Assembly: GCA_000437595.1 (NCBI GenBank) | Contig: FR899818.1 | Coordinates: 13,874-31,285 of the forward strand | Length of the DNA stretch: 17,412 nucleotides | Source: Faecalibacterium sp. CAG:74 | GTDB lineage: Bacteria; Bacillota; Clostridia; Christensenellales; Aristaeellaceae | Reading direction: 5' to 3' | Part shown: one piece after another, positions 1-7,830 of the stretch | Layout of the letters: each line of letters starts with the position of its first letter | How positions within the stretch are numbered: position 1 is the stretch's first letter | The notes under the pieces: generated by a model | What the model was told of the DNA's origin: nothing | The model's input: only the letters and a program-made list of their open reading frames with translations | Database searches by the model: none | Translations under genes and position numbers: made by a program

Positions 1-148
1 TGAGCGTCGTGGATTTGCCCGCGCCGTTGCCGCCAATCATCGTGACGAAATCACCTTCCGCCAGATGGAGGTCAACATCCGCCAATGCACGCTTCTCGGT
101 AATCAAGCCGGGATTGAAGGTCTTTGCAATATGATTGATATCAAGCAT
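1..148 (-). CDS. ABC transporter ATP-binding protein, N-terminal part only (TrpZ-like)
   Basis: This is the first 49 residues of an ABC ATPase; the rest lies beyond the window edge. It should power the importer formed with the permease and binding protein encoded just upstream in the same operon. The Walker A motif GGNGAGKST is visible at residues 39-47, with Lys45 as the nucleotide-binding lysine. The ATG at 148-146 is preceded by a purine-rich GGGGGGAAGCAGG. The start lies inside the end of the permease gene (8-base overlap, 141-148), which points to translational coupling. The ATPase class is certain. The TrpZ-like assignment comes from its partners, and the substrate is not shown by this fragment. 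Confidence 0.9.
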   Translation of the reverse strand, partial: MLDINHIAKTFNPGLITEKRALADVDLHLAEGDFVTMIGGNGAGKSTTL

Positions 149-1070
149 CCTGCTTCCCCCCCTTTCGAGCGCTGCGGGCGGTAAAAAGCTGGCTCTTCCA
201 GTGCGGCACGGCGAGGAACATCGCCACAACCAGCGCCGTGAGCAGCTTCAGGTAGTTCGTGGGCAGACCCAGCCACAGCACCACCTGCATGACGATGTAG
301 TAGATGATGGCGCCGATGGACACGGCGATGAGCTTCGTGGCAAAATTGCGGAAAATCTTGCCGAACAGCACTTCGCCGATGATAACTGCCGCCAAGCCGA
401 TAACAATCGCGCCGCGCCCCATGCTGACATCCGCATAGCCCTGATACTGCGTCAGCAGCGCGCCGGAGAGCGCCACCAAGCCGTTGGACAGCATCAGCCC
501 GACGACCTTCGCGCGCCCGGTGTTGATGCCCTGTGCGCGCGCCATGTTGACGTTTGCGCCCGTCGCGCGCAGTGCACAGCCATACTCCGTGCCGAAGAAC
601 CAGTACAGCAGCGCAATCACTGCCGCGGTAATGATGAGCAGCAGCAGAATTGGGTTGTCAAGCGAAAAATTGCGCACGTTGCGCAGGGACACCAGCAGGT
701 CATACTTATTCGCATTCACCGCCGTGTTCGCCTTGTTGCTCATGATGCCAAGGTTGATGGAATAGAGCGCAAGCTGCGTCAGAATGCCCGATAGGATGGC
801 AGGAATCCCCATCCATGTGTGGAACACGCCCGTCACCAAGCCCGTCAGCATCCCGACGACGAACGCCGCCACCAGCGCCACCCACGCGTTGCAGCCGCTG
901 ATGATGAGCACCGCCGCGACCGCGCCGCCAGTGGCGATGGAGCCGTCCACCGTCAAGTCCGCCACGTCCAGAATGCGGTAGGTAATGTAGACGCCAATGG
1001 CCATAATGCCCCATATGACGCCCTGAGAAACCGCGCCGGGCAAGGCGTTGAGCAGCTTCATAATTTCCAC
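141..1070 (-). CDS. ABC transporter permease, TrpY-like family
   Basis: A 309-residue, very hydrophobic protein with about eight membrane segments. It forms the membrane channel of an importer that works with the binding protein encoded upstream and the ATPase encoded downstream. The cytoplasmic coupling loop is recognisable around residues 163-185 (LRATG.N..MA...GIN), the contact point for the ATPase in this permease class. The likely start is the GTG at 1070: a GGAGGA lies about 8 bases before it, whereas the in-frame ATG at 1061 would be too far from that site. Members of this family pair with PF04392-type binding proteins; the characterised pneumococcal member takes up tryptophan. No T-box or other amino-acid sensor is seen here, so the substrate stays open. 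Confidence 0.88.
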   Translation of the reverse strand: MEIMKLLNALPGAVSQGVIWGIMAIGVYITYRILDVADLTVDGSIATGGAVAAVLIISGCNAWVALVAAFVVGMLTGLVTGVFHTWMGIPAILSGILTQLALYSINLGIMSNKANTAVNANKYDLLVSLRNVRNFSLDNPILLLLIITAAVIALLYWFFGTEYGCALRATGANVNMARAQGINTGRAKVVGLMLSNGLVALSGALLTQYQGYADVSMGRGAIVIGLAAVIIGEVLFGKIFRNFATKLIAVSIGAIIYYIVMQVVLWLGLPTNYLKLLTALVVAMFLAVPHWKSQLFTARSARKGGKQDA

Positions 1071-1096
1071 GGAATCTTCCTCCTACTATAACGCAA

Positions 1097-1131
1097 GCGA
1101 AGCCATAAGGCGAAATGCCCTATGGCTTCGC
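1097..1131 (-). promoter_or_regulatory. Intercistronic hairpin between binding-protein and permease genes
   Basis: An 11-bp perfect stem (1097-1107 with 1121-1131) is extended by three further pairs around a GAAAT loop (1112-1116). It sits between the binding-protein stop (1148) and the permease start (1070). No T-run follows it on the minus strand, so it is unlikely to be a full terminator. In operons of this kind such hairpins usually protect or process the 5' mRNA segment, giving more binding protein than membrane components. That role is inferred. Confidence 0.6.
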
Positions 1132-1147
1132 AAAATGTATCGATTGA

Positions 1148-2095
1148 TTAGTCCATCGGGATGTAGTCGTCCGGGACGGTGATGCCCAGCGCTTCGCAGA
1201 TCGCGGCGTTGTACTTCTTGGTGAACTGAGGCGCGAAAGCAATCGGCATGGTGGAAACATCCGCGCCGTTCACGAGGATTTCATACGCCATTTCGCCCGT
1301 CTTGTAGCCGAGGTCATAGTAGCTGATGGTCAGCGTCGCGGCACCGCAGCCGCGGCAAATGCCTTCCTCACCCGCGATGACCGGCACTTTCGCCGGCACG
1401 ACGACGTTGGCAATCGTTTCGCTGTAGGCAGCGGCGGTGTTGTCCGTCGGGATGTAGAGCACGTCGCATTCAGTCGCCTGCTGCGCCATGGACGCAACGT
1501 CGTTGGAGTCGGTGAAAGCGTATTCCTTGCAGGTGATGCCCTTCGCTTCCAGTTCCGCCTTCACAACGCCAATCTGATAGGCGCTGTTCGCTTCCGCCGA
1601 GCAGTAGAGCAGCGCAACCGTCTTCGCTTCCGGGAACAGTTCCACGATCATGTTCGCCTGACCGTCCAGCGGGGCGAGGTCGCTCGTGCCGGAAACGTTG
1701 ATTTCCGTGTAGCCCTTCCAGTCGCTGATTTCCAGCGCCGTGCCGTAGTGGGAAATCGACGTGCCGAGAATCGGAATATCCGCCGTCGCGCTGACAGCCG
1801 CCTGAAGCGCGGGCGTCGCGTTCGCCATAATCAGGTCAACCTCCGCTGCCACAAAGCCATTGGCAATCATGGCGCAGGAAGCCGTATCACCCGAAGCGTT
1901 CTGCTCATCAAAAACAACCTTGTCGCCAAGCTTCTCCGTCAGCGCGTCGCGGAAACCCTTGGTCGCCGCGTCCAGCGCCTCATGCTGCACCAGCTGCAAA
2001 ATGCCGACGTGATACGTCTTTTCTTCCGCGCTCGCCATCGTCAGGCAGGTCAGCGCCATACACAGCGCCAGCAAAACCGCAAACATCTTCTTCAT
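1148..2095 (-). CDS. ABC transporter substrate-binding protein (PF04392, TrpX-like)
   Basis: A 315-residue exported binding protein that would capture a small solute and deliver it to the permease encoded downstream. Residues 1-23 form a signal peptide (MKK, a hydrophobic core, then ASA before EE at 24-25). The mature part begins with KTYHVGILQLVQHEALD, typical of the TrpX-like ABC_sub_bind family, and later shows the paired lobes VDLIMANATPALQAA and VLYIPTDNTAAAYSE. No proper lipobox is present: Cys12 follows Leu and Cys17 follows Thr, so a signal peptidase I site at ASA fits better than a lipoprotein. The ATG is preceded by GAAGGAGG. It is first in the operon, behind a strong promoter. Aromatic amino acids are a family-based guess for the substrate. 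Confidence 0.9.
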   Translation of the reverse strand: MKKMFAVLLALCMALTCLTMASAEEKTYHVGILQLVQHEALDAATKGFRDALTEKLGDKVVFDEQNASGDTASCAMIANGFVAAEVDLIMANATPALQAAVSATADIPILGTSISHYGTALEISDWKGYTEINVSGTSDLAPLDGQANMIVELFPEAKTVALLYCSAEANSAYQIGVVKAELEAKGITCKEYAFTDSNDVASMAQQATECDVLYIPTDNTAAAYSETIANVVVPAKVPVIAGEEGICRGCGAATLTISYYDLGYKTGEMAYEILVNGADVSTMPIAFAPQFTKKYNAAICEALGITVPDDYIPMD

Positions 2096-2158
2096 ACAGG
2101 GAAACCTCCTTCAAATACTACTCGCTTCCGCCAAAGCCAAAGCGTTTCTACAAGGAAA

Positions 2159-2187
2159 AGTGTACCGTATCCTTCGGCGCGTGTCAA
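2159..2187 (-). promoter_or_regulatory. Promoter of the TrpXYZ-like ABC operon
   Basis: On the minus strand a perfect -35 TTGACA (2187-2182) and a -10 TACACT (2164-2159) are separated by exactly 17 bases. The leader to the binding-protein ATG is only about 55 bases, too short for a T-box or a typical riboswitch. Confidence 0.8.
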
Positions 2188-2260
2188 GACCAGGAAGCGG
2201 AAAGGACAAAAAGAAAACAAAACAAAAAAGCAATGTGGAACGCGGAATTTGTCATTTTCC

Positions 2261-2289
2261 TTGACAAAGCGCACCAAATGCTGTATTCT
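2261..2289 (+). promoter_or_regulatory. Promoter of the secreted-protein gene
   Basis: A perfect -35 TTGACA (2261-2266), a 17-base spacer and a -10 TATTCT (2284-2289). It lies about 75 bases from the divergent ABC-operon promoter, with an A-rich stretch between them. The two genes could share a regulator, but no obvious operator is visible. Confidence 0.8.
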
Positions 2290-2334
2290 GAACGCAGCAA
2301 AACCGTTTGTTCTTTATCGAAAGGAGTGTTTTTC

Positions 2335-3783
2335 ATGCGGAAAATTCTCTCCCTGCTGCTGATGCTTGCCCTCTTTCTCCCCTGTGCGCTGGCGGAAGCG
2401 CCGCAGGGCATTGACCTCGCGCTGACCTCCACCTATGGCGACGGCTTGTCCCTGCGGATGACGGCTGGCTTAAGCGAAACGCCGTTCTGCTCGCTGACGC
2501 TGCCTTCGGGGCAGATTGACCTCGCCTTCTCGCCGGACAAGGGGCTTTGCGTGCAGTCGGGCGGTCAGTGGGCGCAATTGCTGGTGGAGGGCCATCCGGT
2601 GGATGCGGCGCTGCTGACCACGCCGCTCAAGCTGCTGGATGGGCGCTCCCCGTCGGAGGCGCTGGGGCTGTTGGCGGAGGATGTCAACAAGATGCTCGAT
2701 GCGATTCCCTCGCTCTATAACTTGCCAATGACCTTGATAAGAGACCCTGCGTTTGCGCGCCTGTTCAGCGACCTATACATTGCTGCGCAAACAGGGACAA
2801 TTTCCATCACTTCTGAAGAACTGAATCGTTTGGCGGCTTCTGTTCTGGGAAAGATCTACAGCATGGAATATCTTGACGGCTTGAACTTCAGCGATATTTA
2901 CCATAATCTTCTTGCGTCGGTCGTGCAAACTTCGGAGGTTGCACGCGCATATCGTTCCGCGATGCGCGGATACCTTCTCTCTAATTTCAGGCTTTCCGGG
3001 CAAATCGGCATTGACAAAGGGGAACTTCTTTTTAGTCAGCCCTACCAAGAGCCATACCATTTGACCTATGAGCAAACCACGCCTAACAGTTGGCATTATC
3101 TGCTGACAACTGCGAACAGCGATACCATTGATGGTGTGCTCTATTGGCGAAATGAATACGACTTTGCTTTGAGCGGCTACTCCGAGAATCAGCATACGGC
3201 GTTCTCTGTCACTTGCAGTTACGGTTCTGCAAACAACTTTGTGTTTATCGCCAGCGTTGATAACAGCTTCAGCCTGTCCATCGTTCAAGCTGGCAGCAAT
3301 TTCAGTTTGCGGCTTAACAATGAGAATGCCAACGTTTTTGCCCTTAATGCCAACGTTTTTTCCCTTGAATCCACATCGGATTATATCCGTGTCAAGATAT
3401 ATTACAATTATTATACGCTTACGATCACCCCTGCCACGGATGGGCTTGATATTGTTGCACAGGCGCGCACTTTCGATATCTTCACCGCCCACGTCCGCAC
3501 CGCGCTCAACGGTCTGATCTGCACCGGCGTGTACGGCGACACGACATACCGCCTTGCCCTGACGGAAACGGCAACCGGCTTCAGCCTGCTGCTCTCCCTG
3601 CCGGACGGAGATTTCCATCTGGATTTCGCCGCGCTTTCCGACACCAGCTGTTCGCTGACCTTCACCGATGCCGCCGGGCAGCAGGTGTCCCTGACTGGAT
3701 CGCTCTGCACGCCCGAATCCCCCGTCATTCCGGATGCCATCGGTACCATTGAGCTGACGCAGCTGCTGGATGACCTCTTCTAA
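2335..3783 (+). CDS. Secreted protein of unknown function
   Basis: A 482-residue protein I do not recognise. Residues 1-20 are a signal peptide (MRK, a leucine-rich core, then CALA before E21). The rest is polar and beta-rich, with no further membrane segment, no anchor motif and no catalytic motif I can name, so it is probably extracellular. The ATG at 2335 follows AAGGAG and a consensus promoter; the reading frame is open further upstream, but only across the promoter. Residues 331-344 contain a tandem repeat, NANVFAL then NANVFSL. The first ~360 and last ~300 bases are GC-rich like the neighbours (63-67% in lines I counted), while roughly 2700-3480 falls to about 40%. This suggests an exchanged central segment. 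The gene is real, given promoter, RBS, signal peptide and terminator; the function is unknown. Confidence 0.85.
   Translation: MRKILSLLLMLALFLPCALAEAPQGIDLALTSTYGDGLSLRMTAGLSETPFCSLTLPSGQIDLAFSPDKGLCVQSGGQWAQLLVEGHPVDAALLTTPLKLLDGRSPSEALGLLAEDVNKMLDAIPSLYNLPMTLIRDPAFARLFSDLYIAAQTGTISITSEELNRLAASVLGKIYSMEYLDGLNFSDIYHNLLASVVQTSEVARAYRSAMRGYLLSNFRLSGQIGIDKGELLFSQPYQEPYHLTYEQTTPNSWHYLLTTANSDTIDGVLYWRNEYDFALSGYSENQHTAFSVTCSYGSANNFVFIASVDNSFSLSIVQAGSNFSLRLNNENANVFALNANVFSLESTSDYIRVKIYYNYYTLTITPATDGLDIVAQARTFDIFTAHVRTALNGLICTGVYGDTTYRLALTETATGFSLLLSLPDGDFHLDFAALSDTSCSLTFTDAAGQQVSLTGSLCTPESPVIPDAIGTIELTQLLDDLF
3325..3366 (+). repeat. 21-bp tandem duplication inside the secreted-protein gene
   Basis: Two adjacent 21-base copies (3325-3345 and 3346-3366) differ at one position (GCC versus TCC). 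They encode seven residues each, in frame, in the AT-rich middle of the gene. Near identity suggests a recent slip or a young repeat expansion. Confidence 0.9.
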
Positions 3784-3802
3784 ATCAACCAAATCCCCTA
3801 AA

Positions 3803-3841
3803 AAAGGCGTTTTCGGATGCACACGTTCCGAAAACGCCTTT
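3803..3841. terminator. Bidirectional rho-independent terminator between convergent genes
   Basis: A 15-bp stem (3803-3817 with 3827-3841) with core GGCGTTTTCGGA and a 9-base loop is flanked by an A-run on the left and a T-rich end on the right. It can therefore end transcripts of the secreted-protein gene (plus strand) and of the SGNH hydrolase (minus strand). The stop codons lie at 3781-3783 and 3848-3850. Confidence 0.88.
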
Positions 3842-3847
3842 CCTATT

Positions 3848-4969
3848 CTATTTCAGCAGTTCCGCCGGGATTTCCGCCGCCATCCGCTGATAGCCTGCCT
3901 TGCTTGGGTGCAGGTGGTCGCCGGAATCGTATTCGGGCAGGAAGAAATCAGGGTTTGCCGGATCGCGCAAGGCGCGGTCAAAGTCAATGCAGCCGTCAAT
4001 CAACTCGGTCATACGGATGAAATCATTGTAAGCGTGGCGCAAGTCCTGCCGGAAGGGCGCGTCGGTGCGCCAGCCGCCCATGGGCAGCAGCGTCCCGACA
4101 TAGACGCGCAAGCCCATCCCCCGCGCCTGCGTGATGTACGTCTTGAGTCCGCTGATAAGCTCATCCGCCGTCGGCAGATCGCTCATCGGGCGGAAGGGGT
4201 TCACCTGTGTGCCGACGGGGTGGATGATGTCGTTGATGCCCTGCTGGATGATAACGGCATCCGCGCCGTCGGTCGGCACTTCATGCGCAAAGCGTTTTGC
4301 GCCCATCAGCCCGTAGGATTCGTACGTCAGGCAGTGATATTCGCGCAGAATCCGCGATCCGCTGGTGGCGCGGCGGATGATGGCGGTATGCTCAAGGCCG
4401 TCTTTGCGGCAACGGAGCTGCAAATCATCCGGCCAGTCCTGCGCGGTGATGGAGTCGCCATAACAGATGATGGCGCGGTTCTCCGGCGCAGTACGCACGG
4501 ACACATTGCTGAGGAAGTAGGTCAGCTGCGTCTTGCGGGAAGTGTCCATCGAAATATTGAGGTTCTCCGTTTCGTCGCCGTTGGCGTACAGCCCGCCGGA
4601 CAGCGCTCCGCAGGTGAACACGACGCTGCGCATGAGCGTGAAATCCCGCAAATAGAAGCTGACAAGCAGCTTTTCCCCGGCAGTTACGGACGTTTCCAGC
4701 GTGTCGGAAATCGCATTACCCTCCGCCGGAAGCGTTACGCGGCGCTCGCCCTCGAACGTGACCGGGTGAAACGCGCCGCCGCAGAAAATTGTCACCTTTT
4801 CCAGCGTAACCGGCTCCGTGCCGCAGTAATTATCGAACGTCAGGCGCACGCCGCTGCCAGAAAACGGCGAGACAATCGGATAGCGCAAGGTAATGGCCTT
4901 GGCATACCGCTCCGGGCGATTTTCCGCAATGCTGACCGCATTTCCCCACACGCTGACCCACTTCTGCAT
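3848..4969 (-). CDS. SGNH/GDSL hydrolase with N-terminal beta-sandwich-like domain
   Basis: A 373-residue protein with an N-terminal beta-rich part (about residues 1-160, often carbohydrate-binding in such esterases) and a C-terminal SGNH hydrolase fold. The four blocks are visible: GDSIT with nucleophile Ser173, TSGSR with Gly204, GIND with Asn246, and DHLHPS with Asp351 and His354 of the catalytic triad. Such enzymes remove acyl, often acetyl, groups from glycans; the exact substrate is not visible. No signal peptide is present at the chosen start, so it seems cytoplasmic. The ATG at 4969 lies downstream of AAGGGAG and of a promoter at 5003-5031; the longer reading frame runs through that promoter and is unlikely to be translated. 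It is a single-gene unit, convergent with the secreted-protein gene. Confidence 0.9.
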   Translation of the reverse strand: MQKWVSVWGNAVSIAENRPERYAKAITLRYPIVSPFSGSGVRLTFDNYCGTEPVTLEKVTIFCGGAFHPVTFEGERRVTLPAEGNAISDTLETSVTAGEKLLVSFYLRDFTLMRSVVFTCGALSGGLYANGDETENLNISMDTSRKTQLTYFLSNVSVRTAPENRAIICYGDSITAQDWPDDLQLRCRKDGLEHTAIIRRATSGSRILREYHCLTYESYGLMGAKRFAHEVPTDGADAVIIQQGINDIIHPVGTQVNPFRPMSDLPTADELISGLKTYITQARGMGLRVYVGTLLPMGGWRTDAPFRQDLRHAYNDFIRMTELIDGCIDFDRALRDPANPDFFLPEYDSGDHLHPSKAGYQRMAAEIPAELLK

Positions 4970-5002
4970 CCTTTTGACGCTCCCTTCGCGTTGCTGTTCC
5001 CC

Positions 5003-5031
5003 ATCATAGCACATTCCGTGTGCAAATGCAA
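5003..5031 (-). promoter_or_regulatory. Promoter of the SGNH hydrolase gene
   Basis: On the minus strand TTGCAT (5031-5026), a 17-base spacer and TATGAT (5008-5003), with a TG one base ahead of the -10 (extended -10). It starts transcription close to the chosen ATG at 4969. Confidence 0.7.
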
Positions 5032-5083
5032 GTTTCCTATTGCTTCCATATTCGCAACGATTGTTGAGACACCGCAAAATCGG

Positions 5084-5113
5084 TTGACAACTGCGCATCG
5101 AAAATGATAAAAT
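5084..5113 (+). promoter_or_regulatory. Promoter of the degV-family gene
   Basis: A perfect -35 TTGACA (5084-5089), an 18-base spacer and TAAAAT (5108-5113), followed by an AGGAG (5135-5139) and the ATG at 5150. Confidence 0.75.
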
Positions 5114-5149
5114 GTGTATATATTCCCCTTGAACAGGAGTGAAAATCGT

Positions 5150-6001
5150 ATGGTCAAAATCATTTCAGACAGCACATCCGACCTGTCGCAGGATCTGCTC
5201 GACCGCTATAACATCACACTGGTGCCACTGATAGTTCGCTTGGGCGACCAGCAGTACGAAGACCGCGTGAACATCACATCGGAAGAAATTTTCCGCTGGT
5301 CGGACAGCACAAAGAAAGCGCCGACGACTGCCTGTGCGAACGTCTGGACGATTCAAGAAGTTTTCCAGAAGTATCTGGAGACGTATGACGAGATTGTGGC
5401 GTTCTCCATCTCCGGCAAAATGTCCGCGACGGGGGCGAACATGGTGGAAGCGGCGGCGGAGCTGGGCGCGTCCGACCGCATCCACGTCATAGACAGCCAG
5501 AGCCTTTCCACCGGCATCGGTCTGCTGGTGATGGAAGCGGCGGTGATGGCGCAGGATGGCAAGTCCGCCAAGGAAATTGTGGCGCATGTGACCTCGCTGA
5601 TTCCGCTGGTTCGCGCGTCCTTTGTCGTCGATACGCTGACGTTCCTGCACCGCGGCGGGCGCTGCTCCGGCGCGGCGGCGCTGATGGGCAGTATGCTGAA
5701 GCTGCACCCGAAGATTGTCGTGCGCGACGGTCAAATGCTGGTGGACAAGAAGTACCGCGGCTCGCTCGCCCGCTGCATCCCTGCCTACACGCACGATTTG
5801 CACGACGATTTGCTCCGCGCGCGCCCGGAGCGTGTTTTCATCACCCATTCCGGCTGCGACCCGGAGGTCGTCGAGCAAGTCCGCACCTATTTGACGAGCC
5901 TGAACCACTTCGATGCGGTCATCGAAACCCGCGCCGGCGGCGTCATCTCCTGCCACTGCGGCCCCGGCACGCTGGGGGTGCTGTTCATCTTGAAGGAGTG
6001 A
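5150..6001 (+). CDS. DegV family protein (fatty-acid-binding type)
   Basis: A 283-residue cytoplasmic protein of the DegV family. Members bind fatty acids, and several (FakB) present them to the FakA kinase for phospholipid synthesis. The N-terminal signature VKIISDSTSDLSQDL, the central VIDSQSLSTGIGLLV, the FLHRGGR segment (around residues 165-175) and the C-terminal GPGTLGVLF are all recognisable, and the length is usual for the family. The usual T-S-Q-P-S lipid-contact motif reads TTACA here, and the usual SGTYQSA-like helix start reads SATGANM, so this is a divergent member. The ATG at 5150 has an AGGAG 10 bases before it. No fakA-like kinase gene is in the window. Family is certain; lipid partner and kinase partner are not. 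Confidence 0.93.
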   Translation: MVKIISDSTSDLSQDLLDRYNITLVPLIVRLGDQQYEDRVNITSEEIFRWSDSTKKAPTTACANVWTIQEVFQKYLETYDEIVAFSISGKMSATGANMVEAAAELGASDRIHVIDSQSLSTGIGLLVMEAAVMAQDGKSAKEIVAHVTSLIPLVRASFVVDTLTFLHRGGRCSGAAALMGSMLKLHPKIVVRDGQMLVDKKYRGSLARCIPAYTHDLHDDLLRARPERVFITHSGCDPEVVEQVRTYLTSLNHFDAVIETRAGGVISCHCGPGTLGVLFILKE

Positions 6002-6230
6002 CCCCCAGAGGCGCTGCCTCTGGACTCCGCAAGGGAGTTCCTCCCTTGACCCTTTCGCGCGATTGAGTTGAGCGCACTTTCAGGCTATGCCCGCGTGTTG
6101 ATTGAAGGAGACCAAGGGGCGTTGCCCCTTGACCCCACCAAAGGGTCTTCGACCCTCTGGACTCCCTTTCGCGCGATTCAGTTGGTGACACTCCCCTGCT
6201 ATGCCCGCGTGTTTATTCGGGAACGGGGAA
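6002..6230. repeat. Tandem pair of ~114-bp hairpin repeat units
   Basis: Two units follow the degV gene. Matching segments recur at a spacing of exactly 114 bases: CCCTTTCGCGCGATT-AGTTG at 6050-6070 and 6164-6184 (one mismatch), and GCTATGCCCGCGTGTT-ATT at 6084-6103 and 6198-6217 (one mismatch). Each unit opens with two short hairpins: 6005-6023 and 6030-6048 in unit 1, 6113-6131 and 6142-6156 in unit 2. The stem sequences differ between units while pairing is kept. No gene is credible here; short reading frames cross it in several frames and none has a ribosome binding site. Confidence 0.8.
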
Positions 6231-6319
6231 AAGAAGCCGCGATACCCCAAAAGTATGAAGATGGCGACCGAAGGTTTCCAAAGGGCGATCGCAGACTTCG
6301 TCTGTTTTCATGCCCTTCG

Positions 6320-6374
6320 TCGCCTCCGCAGAGGCGAAACCCCTGCGTCTGCCTGTTTCTGCGCCATCAGAAAC
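6320..6374. repeat. Two-hairpin repeat element, copy upstream of pgi
   Basis: Hairpin A (CGCCTC-CGCA-GAGGCG, 6321-6336, plus a flanking T-A pair) is followed by hairpin B (GTTTCTG...CAGAAAC, 6355-6374). The same pair of hairpins in the same order recurs at 8381-8425. A nearby AAGGTTTCCAAAGGGCG (from 6271) also has a counterpart beside the second copy. Confidence 0.7.
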
Positions 6375-6384
6375 AAAAATGGGC

Positions 6385-6413
6385 TTGCCATTTCGCCCAA
6401 AACGCTATATAAT
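6385..6413 (+). promoter_or_regulatory. Promoter of pgi
   Basis: TTGCCA (6385-6390), a 17-base spacer and a perfect TATAAT (6408-6413), about 65 bases before the pgi start. It abuts the hairpin element that ends at 6374. Confidence 0.8.
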
Positions 6414-6478
6414 ACACGCAGAAGCGGCATTTGGTCTTTCCCTTTCGCCGCTTGACACAAAAAGAGGGGGATATTCTC

Positions 6479-7819
6479 ATGGCTATGGAACTGAAAACCA
6501 CAGGCGTGAACGGCTTCGTGAAGCCTGCGGAACTGACGAACATGGAAACCCTGCTGAATGCAGTCAATGACGAACTGCTGACCGGCAAGGGCGCGGGCAG
6601 TGATTTCCTCGGCTGGCTCGACCTTCCCGTGAATTACGACAAGGAAGAGTTTGCCCGCATCCAGAAGGCAGCGAAAAAGATCCAGGGCGACAGCGATGTG
6701 CTGGTTGTCATCGGCATCGGCGGCTCGTACCTCGGCGCGCGCGCGGCCATTGAGTTCTGCAAGGGGCAGATGTACAACGGCGTGCGTGAAAAGGGCATCC
6801 CCGAAATCTACTTCGTGGGCAACAACATTTCTTCTTCCTATATCAATGACGTGGTGAAGATTATCGGCGACCGTGACTTTTCCGTCAACATTATCTCCAA
6901 GTCCGGCACGACGACCGAACCCGCGATTGCTTTCCGCGTGTTCAAGAAGATGCTGGAAGAAAAGTATGGCGCAGAGGGCGCGAAGGGCCGCATTTACGCC
7001 ACGACCGACAAGGCGCGCGGTGCATTGAAGAATCTGGCGAATGTTGAGGGCTACGAGTCCTTCGTCGTGCCGGATGACGTCGGCGGACGCTTCTCCGTGC
7101 TGACGGCGGTGGGTCTTTTGCCGATTGCCGCGGCAGGCATCGACATTGCCGCGATGATGAAGGGCGCGGCGGACGCGCGCGAATGCTGCAAGGAGGGCAC
7201 GGTGGACACCAACCCCGCCTACAAGTATGCCGCGCTGCGCAACATCCTCTATCGCAAGGGCAAGAACATCGAGATTCTGGTGAACTACGAGCCGGCGCTG
7301 ATGATGACCGGCGAGTGGTTCAAGCAGCTGTTCGCCGAGAGCGAGGGCAAGGACAACAAGGGCATTTTCCCGACGGCGGCGAATTTCTCTACCGACCTGC
7401 ACTCCATCGGGCAGTTCATTCAGGATGGCACGCGCAGCCTGTTCGAGACGGTTGTGTGGGTGAAGAATCCGCGCAGTGAGCTGGTCATCGAGGCGGCGGA
7501 CGAGGACATCGACGGTCTGAACTATCTGGCGGGCAAGTCCGTGCAGTTTGTGGACAGCAAGGCGTATCAGGGTACGCTGCTGGCGCACATGGACGGCGGC
7601 ACGCCCAACATCATCATCGAGATTGACGAAGCCGATGCCTACCACTTCGGCTATCTGGTGTACTTCTTCGAGAAGGCGTGCGGTCTGTCCGGCTATCTGC
7701 TGGGCGTGAACCCCTTCGACCAGCCCGGCGTCGAAGCCTACAAGAAGAATATGTTCGCCCTGCTCGGCAAGCCCGGCTATGAAGCCCGCCGCGCCGAACT
7801 GGAAGAACGGATGAAGTAA
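6479..7819 (+). CDS. pgi: Glucose-6-phosphate isomerase
   Basis: A 446-residue cytoplasmic enzyme that interconverts glucose 6-phosphate and fructose 6-phosphate in glycolysis and gluconeogenesis. It has the length of the short bacterial (Bacillus-type) form. Sugar-phosphate-binding motifs are clear: IGIGGSYLGARAA, KSGTTTEPAIAFR, and both family signatures, DDVGGRFSVLTAVG and the later GYLLGVNPFDQPGVEAYKK. DLHSIGQFIQDG, part of the active site, is also present. The ATG at 6479 (Met-Ala-Met-Glu) follows a GAGGGGG ribosome binding site; the longer reading frame upstream crosses the leader. It has its own TATAAT promoter and a hairpin terminator directly after the stop. Nothing in the motifs looks damaged. 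Confidence 0.98.
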   Translation: MAMELKTTGVNGFVKPAELTNMETLLNAVNDELLTGKGAGSDFLGWLDLPVNYDKEEFARIQKAAKKIQGDSDVLVVIGIGGSYLGARAAIEFCKGQMYNGVREKGIPEIYFVGNNISSSYINDVVKIIGDRDFSVNIISKSGTTTEPAIAFRVFKKMLEEKYGAEGAKGRIYATTDKARGALKNLANVEGYESFVVPDDVGGRFSVLTAVGLLPIAAAGIDIAAMMKGAADARECCKEGTVDTNPAYKYAALRNILYRKGKNIEILVNYEPALMMTGEWFKQLFAESEGKDNKGIFPTAANFSTDLHSIGQFIQDGTRSLFETVVWVKNPRSELVIEAADEDIDGLNYLAGKSVQFVDSKAYQGTLLAHMDGGTPNIIIEIDEADAYHFGYLVYFFEKACGLSGYLLGVNPFDQPGVEAYKKNMFALLGKPGYEARRAELEERMK

Positions 7820-7830
7820 TGAGAACTTGG

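Noticed and set aside
1..2095. A tryptophan T-box or other amino-acid riboswitch before the TrpXYZ-like operon
   Set aside because: The promoter at 2159-2187 leaves a leader of about 55 bases, too short for a T-box, and no specifier or antiterminator sequence is seen. The tryptophan assignment is therefore not supported beyond family resemblance.
5985..6455. Short reading frames in both directions between degV and pgi
   Set aside because: They follow the repeat units and hairpins, lack ribosome binding sites, and their sequences just translate repeat spacers.
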